From SYAN01 sp964406345 (GTDB lineage: Bacteria > Actinomycetota > Actinomycetes > Nanopelagicales > Nanopelagicaceae): a stretch of 26,187 nt of DNA. Location of the stretch: contig CAYORK010000016.1 of the NCBI GenBank assembly GCA_964406345.1, forward strand, positions 1-26,187. The letters are read 5' to 3'. Positions within the stretch are counted from its first letter, which is position 1, and the number at the start of each line of letters is the position of its first letter. Both the position numbers and the translations under genes were made by a program. The notes under the pieces are model-generated. The model saw only the letters and a list, made by a program, of their open reading frames with translations, had not been told where the DNA came from and did no database searches. This document shows positions 21,085 to 26,187 of the stretch, piece by piece.

Positions 21085-22677
21085 GTGATGGGACGAATGC
21101 GAGTCTTCGCTCTTGCCGCCCTCTCGGCATGGCTAGTTCTCATGGCTCAACCGGCAATCAGCAACGAAGAAGTGACTCAACGATCCTTCTTCCCGGCTGA
21201 TCTTGCCGAGAAAGCGAATCGAGAAGGTGCTCGAGTCTTCTCCATGGGTGATGACTCCGGAATCGGATTCTCTCAACTTGGTCGCTGGCCGGACATGATC
21301 TGTGCCTCAACCAAGGACCCCAACTGTGTCTTCCCACAACCAGGAGCGGTCGAAAGGACGCCATATCCCTTCGGTGCTCAGATCATGTTGGGAGTCTGCG
21401 CGGAAGCTCGTTCGGAGGATTGCATCGAGGGCGTGAAGTTGCGCAGGGGAGATGGAGAATTCGTAGAGCTCAGATTCCTGCGTTATCAATCGACGCAGTA
21501 CTACCTTCAACGCGAAAGAGATGGCGAACCCTTCCCAGCCGACCCGTCCATGAATTTGCCTGAAGGTATACATCCATCGATCTGGGAAGAGATACGAGAT
21601 GGCCAGGCCTCACCTCTCAAGTACTTCGTCTATTACAAGTACAACATGGGTTACGACCCACAGGAGAAGAAGTTCTACATCCAAGGAGTGCGCCTATCCA
21701 TCAGGCCATTCCGCGTAGAAGCGCCATCGTGGTCAGCTCTCTGGTCAAGCGAAACCTCAGCGGGTATCCAATATGAATTTCCAGAAGGAGTGACGTATCA
21801 GATCACGGTACGAGTGACCAACAAGGCCAATGGTTGGTACAAGGCGAGGTTGGCATCGCCTGATGTTCAACTCGACAGATTTAGCGCGACAAATAATCGT
21901 CTGACTGTTGCTGGAAAACCTGTAACTGTGCCAGTTTTCACCTTCACACGAAAGGTCACAGAGCTCACGGAACGTGAGAAGGGCTTCAAGCAAGCACTCA
22001 AGGGTGTGCACTTCGTTGAACCAGGAATGCCGGAGATATTCTCGTATTTGGAGTACTTCCGCCCTCTGGTCAACGATACGACCGCGTATGCGAAGCAGTA
22101 TTGGACCATCAATTCCACCAATTGGGAGTCAAGCAATCCGTGTCTTAGCGACAAGACTCGAGTCGTTGGAATCGTCTCCACCAACGCTATGGGGTACGAA
22201 GGTTCAGCTCCCTTATTCCGAGAGCAGACGTTGAGCTACAAGGTCGCTGGATTCCATTACTCCGCAGATGGCACCACGCTCAACAAAGGCACCTATGACC
22301 TGATCATCCGCAGTGATGCAGCGCGCTGTCTCTATGGGTTCAGTGATGCACCCTTGTCTGCTGTCGTCTCCGTGACTGGTGCGACAGGAACGGAGAACGT
22401 CGCTTCAACGATCATCTCCGAGCGGGATGGATGGTTGCGCCTCAATGCAGCGGGATTCACCTTCAGCGAGAAGACGATCAATATCAAGTTGTTGCAGCCG
22501 ACCACGGCAACAACTCCAACCATTTCTACCTCAGAGACGAAGTCAACTGAGATGGCAACCATCAAGCCCACCAAGAAGTTCATCTCGTGCGTTCGAGGCG
22601 GGGTCACAAAGAAGGTCTCCGGGACGAATCCTCGTTGCCCCAAAGGCTTCAAGAGAGCACTGAAGACCAATCCGTAG
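21085..22677 (+). CDS. Large secreted protein of unknown function with C-terminal cysteine motif
   Basis: I do not recognise the family. The 530-residue form from GTG 21085 begins with a signal peptide (MGRMRVFALAALSAWLVLMA, cleavage near QPAISNEE). The mature part is rich in aromatic and polar residues, with scattered cysteines and many beta-strand-like stretches such as GVTYQITVRVTNKANGWY, suggesting an extracellular beta-rich protein. A Thr/Ser-rich linker (about 465-495) leads to a short C-terminal module containing FISCVRGGVTKKVSG and NPRCPKGFKRA, with two cysteines and many lysines. Similar tails end many exported proteins of planktonic actinobacteria (from memory). The frame extends upstream to 21040; ATG 21088 and 21097 are alternative starts. 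It stands alone between gcvT and pepA. Confidence 0.75.
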   Translation: MMGRMRVFALAALSAWLVLMAQPAISNEEVTQRSFFPADLAEKANREGARVFSMGDDSGIGFSQLGRWPDMICASTKDPNCVFPQPGAVERTPYPFGAQIMLGVCAEARSEDCIEGVKLRRGDGEFVELRFLRYQSTQYYLQRERDGEPFPADPSMNLPEGIHPSIWEEIRDGQASPLKYFVYYKYNMGYDPQEKKFYIQGVRLSIRPFRVEAPSWSALWSSETSAGIQYEFPEGVTYQITVRVTNKANGWYKARLASPDVQLDRFSATNNRLTVAGKPVTVPVFTFTRKVTELTEREKGFKQALKGVHFVEPGMPEIFSYLEYFRPLVNDTTAYAKQYWTINSTNWESSNPCLSDKTRVVGIVSTNAMGYEGSAPLFREQTLSYKVAGFHYSADGTTLNKGTYDLIIRSDAARCLYGFSDAPLSAVVSVTGATGTENVASTIISERDGWLRLNAAGFTFSEKTINIKLLQPTTATTPTISTSETKSTEMATIKPTKKFISCVRGGVTKKVSGTNPRCPKGFKRALKTNP

Positions 22678-22790
22678 AGCTCATCAGCGATCCGGGTCGT
22701 TCCGCCCTGGTTGACCGAGATGAATCGTCCTTGACCGACAGGTAGCCTTGCCACCCGGAAGCAATGCCGACTTCTTTTGCCATGAAAACG

Positions 22791-22796
22791 GAGGGC
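22791..22796 (+). promoter_or_regulatory. Ribosome binding site of pepA
   Basis: GGAGGG about five bases before ATG 22801. The other bases between 22678 and 22790 show no gene or clear structure. Confidence 0.65.
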
Positions 22797-22800
22797 GCCA

Positions 22801-24318
22801 ATGGCGAACGTTCGATCGACCGATAAGAAGGTATCTGCGGAGATCTTGGTTGTCGGTTTGAGCCGAAGCCAAGGAAACGGCAAGACAGGCAATCAGCTCC
22901 ACATCGAATCCGGCGACATGGCAATCGATACTCGTGGACTGATCGACGCACTCAATGACATGGGAGCCACGGGCGCGGCTGACGAAGTAATCAAACTTCC
23001 TGCCGATGGCTATCGACTTCTCGTGTTGACGGGTCTTGGCAAACGAGAGAAATCTGGTCGCTACCCCACCGAAGTTCTCCGAAGAGCTGCAGGTGCGGCA
23101 GCGCGTTCACTCGACGGCCACAAGAGCGCCACATTCTCGCTCCCCTACGACTCACTCCATGACCTCGCAGCTATCGCCGAGGGAGCGCTCTTTGGGGCAT
23201 ATGGATTCCATGAATTCCGCGGATCCACCTTGAAGGAGAAGAAGGCACCGTTGACAGAGGTCGAACTCTTCACGGTGAAAGCAAAGAGCAAGGAGTTACA
23301 GGTCCTTCTCGGTCGAGCGAAGGTCATCGCTGATCAAGTTCACCTCACCCGCGATCTCATCAACACTCCCCCAAGTCATCTCACTCCAGACTCCTTCGCG
23401 AAACGCCTCAAGGCAGAAGCTACTAAAGCGGGTCTCAAGGTTGAAGTACTCGACCACAATCAACTCAAAGCAAAGGGGTACGGTGGCATCACCGCCGTGG
23501 GACAAGGTTCTGCCAACCAACCTCGTCTCCTCCACATCTCCTATCGACCCAAGACGGCGAAGAAGGAGTTGAAGCGTCTAGCTTTCGTTGGCAAAGGAAT
23601 CACTTTCGACACTGGCGGACTAGCCCTCAAACCAGCACAAGGCATGGAAGCGATGAAGTCGGACATGAGTGGCGCAGCTGCAGTGACTGCAGCCATCATC
23701 GCAATCGCCAAGCTCAAAGTTCCCGTAGCAATCGATGCGTGGGCTCCGCTGGCGGAGAACATGGTCAGCGACACTGCTACGCGTCCCTCTGACATCATCA
23801 CCATCTATGGTGGAAAGACAATCGAAGTTCTCAATCCGGATGCTGAAGGTCGCTTGATCCTCGCTGACGCACTCGTGCGTGCGGCTGAAGTCGGAGAGAA
23901 GGAAGGCGGACTCGATGGAATCGTCGATGTCGCAACCCTCACTGGAGCGCAGATCGTCGCACTTGGCTCTCGGACCTCGGCAGTGATGACAAACAATGAT
24001 GAGTTCCGTCGCACCTTCCTCGATGTAACGAAGGTGACCGGCGAACAATTCTGGCCAATGCCACTTCCAGAGGAACTTCGCGCATCGCTAGATTCTCCGG
24101 TCGCGGATATGGCCAACATCGGCGACCGCATGGGAGGCATGTTGGTCGCTGGTCTCTTCCTTCGTGAGTTCGTATCGGCTGATCTGCCGTGGCTTCATCT
24201 CGATATCGCTGGCCCCGCCTTCAACGATGGCAAGGCACATGGATACACGCCTGTAGGCGGAACAGGAGTCGCAGTTCACTCGCTGGTCGCCTTGGCCGAG
24301 GAGACCGCAACCGCATAA
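22801..24318 (+). CDS. pepA: Leucyl aminopeptidase (M17 family)
   Basis: This cytosolic two-metal aminopeptidase of 505 residues removes N-terminal amino acids from peptides. The C-terminal catalytic domain shows FVGKGITFDTGGLALKP (metal-binding Lys and Asp), MKSDMSGAAAV (metal Asp and nearby residues), and the family signature NPDAEGRLILADAL (metal Asp and Glu, catalytic Arg). The N-terminal domain has the usual alpha/beta pattern. It precedes lpd and the E2 gene in the same direction; mycobacteria have a comparable gcvT-pepB-sucB order. Confidence 0.95.
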   Translation: MANVRSTDKKVSAEILVVGLSRSQGNGKTGNQLHIESGDMAIDTRGLIDALNDMGATGAADEVIKLPADGYRLLVLTGLGKREKSGRYPTEVLRRAAGAAARSLDGHKSATFSLPYDSLHDLAAIAEGALFGAYGFHEFRGSTLKEKKAPLTEVELFTVKAKSKELQVLLGRAKVIADQVHLTRDLINTPPSHLTPDSFAKRLKAEATKAGLKVEVLDHNQLKAKGYGGITAVGQGSANQPRLLHISYRPKTAKKELKRLAFVGKGITFDTGGLALKPAQGMEAMKSDMSGAAAVTAAIIAIAKLKVPVAIDAWAPLAENMVSDTATRPSDIITIYGGKTIEVLNPDAEGRLILADALVRAAEVGEKEGGLDGIVDVATLTGAQIVALGSRTSAVMTNNDEFRRTFLDVTKVTGEQFWPMPLPEELRASLDSPVADMANIGDRMGGMLVAGLFLREFVSADLPWLHLDIAGPAFNDGKAHGYTPVGGTGVAVHSLVALAEETATA

Positions 24319-24365
24319 GGCTGGCAGAATTGGCCGCGCAAAGCGTCTTTCGATTCGAATCAGGG

Positions 24366-25739
24366 GTGCAGGAATTGGACTTTGATCTCGTTGTCTTGGG
24401 TGGCGGATCTGGTGGTTACGCCGCCGCCTTGAGAGCGTCGCAACTCGGTTTGAAGGTCGCCCTCATCGAGCGCGACAAGCTTGGCGGCACTTGTCTCCAT
24501 AGAGGTTGTATCCCCACCAAGGCCCTCCTCCACGCTGGAGAGATCGCCGACAGCGCCCGAGAGGCTCACGCCTTCGGTGTCAAAGCTGAATTCCATGCCA
24601 TGGATATGGCTGGAGTGAATTCCTACAAAGATGGCGTCATCTCGAAATTGCATAAAGGTCTTCAGGGACTCGTGAAGTCTCGCAACATCACCTACATCGA
24701 AGGTGAAGGACGCTTAGTGGCCACCAATGCCATCGAAGTGGCCGGCGTTCGCTATGAGGCGAAGAACATCCTGTTAGCGACAGGTTCGTACCCAAAGACT
24801 TTGCCAGGGCTTGAGATCGATGGAAAACGAATCGTCACATCCGATCATGCAATGAATATGGATCACGTTCCAAAGAGTGTCATCGTCCTTGGTGGCGGCG
24901 TCATCGGATGCGAGTTCGCCTCCGTTTGGAAGTCCTTCGGTTCTGAGGTCACCATCATCGAGGCGTTACCCAGACTCATCGCGCTAGAAGATGAGAGCTC
25001 GTCCAAGCAACTGGAGCGAGCCTTCCGTAAGCGCGGGATCAAGTTCGAAGTGGGTGTCCGCTTCACCGGGGCGAAGGTAGATGCGAATTCGGTAACTGTC
25101 ACTCTTGAGAATGGCGCGACCCATAGCGCTGACCTTCTCCTGGTTGCAGTGGGTCGGGGACCTGTCTCACAAGGACTTGGCTATGAAGAACAAGGCATCG
25201 CTATGGACCGCGGTTATGTCCTCGTCGATGAGAAATGCAGAACCAATGTCGCCGGAATCTGGGCCGTAGGTGATCTCATTCCGACTCTGCAGCTTGCACA
25301 TGTCGGATTCGCCGAGGGAATCATGGTCGCTGAGGAGATCGCCGGTTTGAATCCGCGTGCCATCAACTACGACGGCGTCCCACGTGTGACCTACTCCGAA
25401 CCTGAGGTGGCATCGGTAGGACTCACGACCGCCCAGGCAAAGGAACGCGGTCACGATGTAGTCGAACTCAATTACGACCTTGCCGGCAACGGGAAGGCGC
25501 AGATCCTCAAGACTGCAGGATCGGTCAAGCTCGTCGCAGCAAAGAATGGTCCGATCCTTGGTATCCACATGGTGGGTTCCCGCGTTGGTGAACTTCTCGC
25601 CGAAGCCCAACTGATCTTCAACTGGGAAGCGGATGCCAATGACGTCGCACAATTCATTCATGCCCACCCCACCCTCTCTGAGGCGATGGGTGAGGCGCAC
25701 CTAGCTCTCGCTGGAAAGCCGCTTCACGCACACGGGTGA
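24366..25739 (+). CDS. lpdA: Dihydrolipoamide dehydrogenase (E3)
   Basis: This FAD enzyme reoxidises dihydrolipoyl groups of 2-oxo acid dehydrogenase complexes and of the glycine cleavage H protein, passing electrons to NAD. The 457-residue protein has the FAD-binding GGGSGGYAAALRA, the redox pair in GGTCLHRGCIPTKA (Cys-x4-Cys), a second dinucleotide motif VLGGGVIGCEFASVW, the FAD segment WAVGDLIP, and the C-terminal catalytic His-Glu pair in HAHPTLSEAMGEA. The frame opens far upstream inside pepA; GTG 24366 is chosen because family members begin a few residues before FDLVVLGGG. TTG 24375 is possible. It serves both the E2 downstream and GcvT upstream. Confidence 0.94.
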   Translation: MQELDFDLVVLGGGSGGYAAALRASQLGLKVALIERDKLGGTCLHRGCIPTKALLHAGEIADSAREAHAFGVKAEFHAMDMAGVNSYKDGVISKLHKGLQGLVKSRNITYIEGEGRLVATNAIEVAGVRYEAKNILLATGSYPKTLPGLEIDGKRIVTSDHAMNMDHVPKSVIVLGGGVIGCEFASVWKSFGSEVTIIEALPRLIALEDESSSKQLERAFRKRGIKFEVGVRFTGAKVDANSVTVTLENGATHSADLLLVAVGRGPVSQGLGYEEQGIAMDRGYVLVDEKCRTNVAGIWAVGDLIPTLQLAHVGFAEGIMVAEEIAGLNPRAINYDGVPRVTYSEPEVASVGLTTAQAKERGHDVVELNYDLAGNGKAQILKTAGSVKLVAAKNGPILGIHMVGSRVGELLAEAQLIFNWEADANDVAQFIHAHPTLSEAMGEAHLALAGKPLHAHG

Positions 25740-25784
25740 TTCGAACGAAATAGATGGCCAGGACTAGAGTACGAACAGGATTCG

Positions 25785-25790
25785 AAGGAG
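25785..25790 (+). promoter_or_regulatory. Ribosome binding site of the E2 gene
   Basis: AAGGAG four bases before ATG 25795. TAGAGT at 25766-25771 could be a -10 box, giving the E2 gene its own promoter. Confidence 0.55.
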
Positions 25791-25794
25791 TGAG

Positions 25795-26187
25795 ATGTCA
25801 TTCTCGGTAAAGATGCCAGCGCTTGGTGAGAGCGTCACTGAGGGCACCGTCACACGATGGTTGAAGAATGAGGGTGATGTCGTAGCCCTCGATGAACCAC
25901 TTCTCGAAGTCTCTACAGACAAGGTCGATACAGAGATCCCTTCTCCTGCCGCTGGCAAGCTCGCCAAGATCATGGTCGCCGTGGATCAGACTGTGGCTGT
26001 CGGCGCGGAACTCGCTCTCATTGATGATGGTGGCGTTGCCGCTGCCCCGTCAGCGCAAGCCGAGAGTGCGCCGAAACCCGCAGTGGTTGCAACGCCCCCA
26101 GCTCCTGCCCAAGTAGCTCCAACTCCCCCTGCGCCAGTCGTGGCCCCAACCCCAAGTGTTGCGACTTCTACCGTTGCTGCCACTGCC
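25795..26187 (+). CDS. 2-oxo acid dehydrogenase E2 (dihydrolipoamide acyltransferase), N-terminal part cut by window edge
   Basis: 131 codons are present and the frame runs off the right edge. Residues about 2-75 form a lipoyl domain: VKMPALGESVTEGTV, then EVSTDKVDTEIPSP with the lipoylated lysine at residue 43. After it comes an Ala/Pro/Val-rich flexible linker typical of E2 proteins, perhaps leading to a second lipoyl domain. Whether this is the E2 of the 2-oxoglutarate or the pyruvate complex (sucB or dlaT) cannot be decided from this part. It follows lpdA by 55 bases, consistent with one complex. Confidence 0.9.
   Translation, partial: MSFSVKMPALGESVTEGTVTRWLKNEGDVVALDEPLLEVSTDKVDTEIPSPAAGKLAKIMVAVDQTVAVGAELALIDDGGVAAAPSAQAESAPKPAVVATPPAPAQVAPTPPAPVVAPTPSVATSTVAATA

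Noticed and set aside
22649..22783. Minus-strand small open frame of 44 codons in the pepA upstream region
   Set aside because: No ribosome binding site or -10 box at the usual distance, low-complexity Ser/Arg content, and it overlaps the end of the secreted-protein gene.
22678..22790. Possible riboswitch or small RNA upstream of pepA
   Set aside because: No known aptamer core or strong paired structure could be recognised by eye.
25740..25750. TTCGAACGAA short inverted repeat after lpdA
   Set aside because: Four-base arms are too short to claim as an operator or terminator.

Overview
The window is a housekeeping and respiratory region from an actinobacterium (Actinomycetota), probably a small-genome, high-coding-density lineage of the Nanopelagicales type; that lineage is inferred from compactness and composition only. 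The actinobacterial assignment is firm. It rests on the ctaE-qcrCAB and ctaC/ctaD/ctaF respiratory genes, an AdoK-type kinase, a DUF3043 protein and an exonuclease/GIY-YIG fusion, in nearly the order remembered for the Rv2191-Rv2215 stretch of Mycobacterium tuberculosis. One run of 100 N (10231-10330) shows that this is a scaffolded draft or metagenome assembly.

Layout. Positions 1-2282 hold the start of an alpha/beta hydrolase (minus, cut by the left edge), a DnaQ-like exonuclease fused to GIY-YIG and UVR parts (plus), and a stand-alone receiver-like protein (minus). Positions 2445-6484 hold ctaE-qcrC-qcrA-qcrB (plus), i.e. oxidase subunit III and the complete cytochrome bc1 complex. Positions 6507-9850 hold the minus-strand operon ctaC-ctaD-ctaF-SRPBCC. 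Together these encode a bc1-aa3 respiratory chain. Positions 9909-14123 form a sulfur and Fe-S group: a degenerate cysteine-desulfurase-like protein containing the assembly gap, a TusA-like protein, the AdoK-type kinase and ErpA (minus), and quinolinate synthase NadA. A DUF3043 membrane protein and an aldo/keto reductase follow.

Positions 15708-19880 form a vitamin B12 uptake locus: a cobalamin riboswitch with a hairpin that can hide the ribosome binding site, a secreted SCO2322-like protein, and an ECF transporter (EcfT, a fused double ATPase, and an S component). Positions 19846-26187 hold gcvT (minus), a large unknown secreted protein, leucyl aminopeptidase, dihydrolipoamide dehydrogenase, and the start of a 2-oxo acid dehydrogenase E2 gene cut by the right edge.

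Four points stand out. (1) About ten genes begin 6-7 bases after a TANNNT-like -10 box, which implies widespread leaderless transcripts and fixes several starts. (2) The cysteine-desulfurase-like protein has lost its PLP lysine and other cofactor contacts but keeps the catalytic-cysteine loop, and sits next to a separate TusA. (3) The N gap is flanked by an identical 29-base sequence that looks like an unmerged contig overlap. (4) The B12 locus pairs an ECF transporter with a secreted partner of unknown role.
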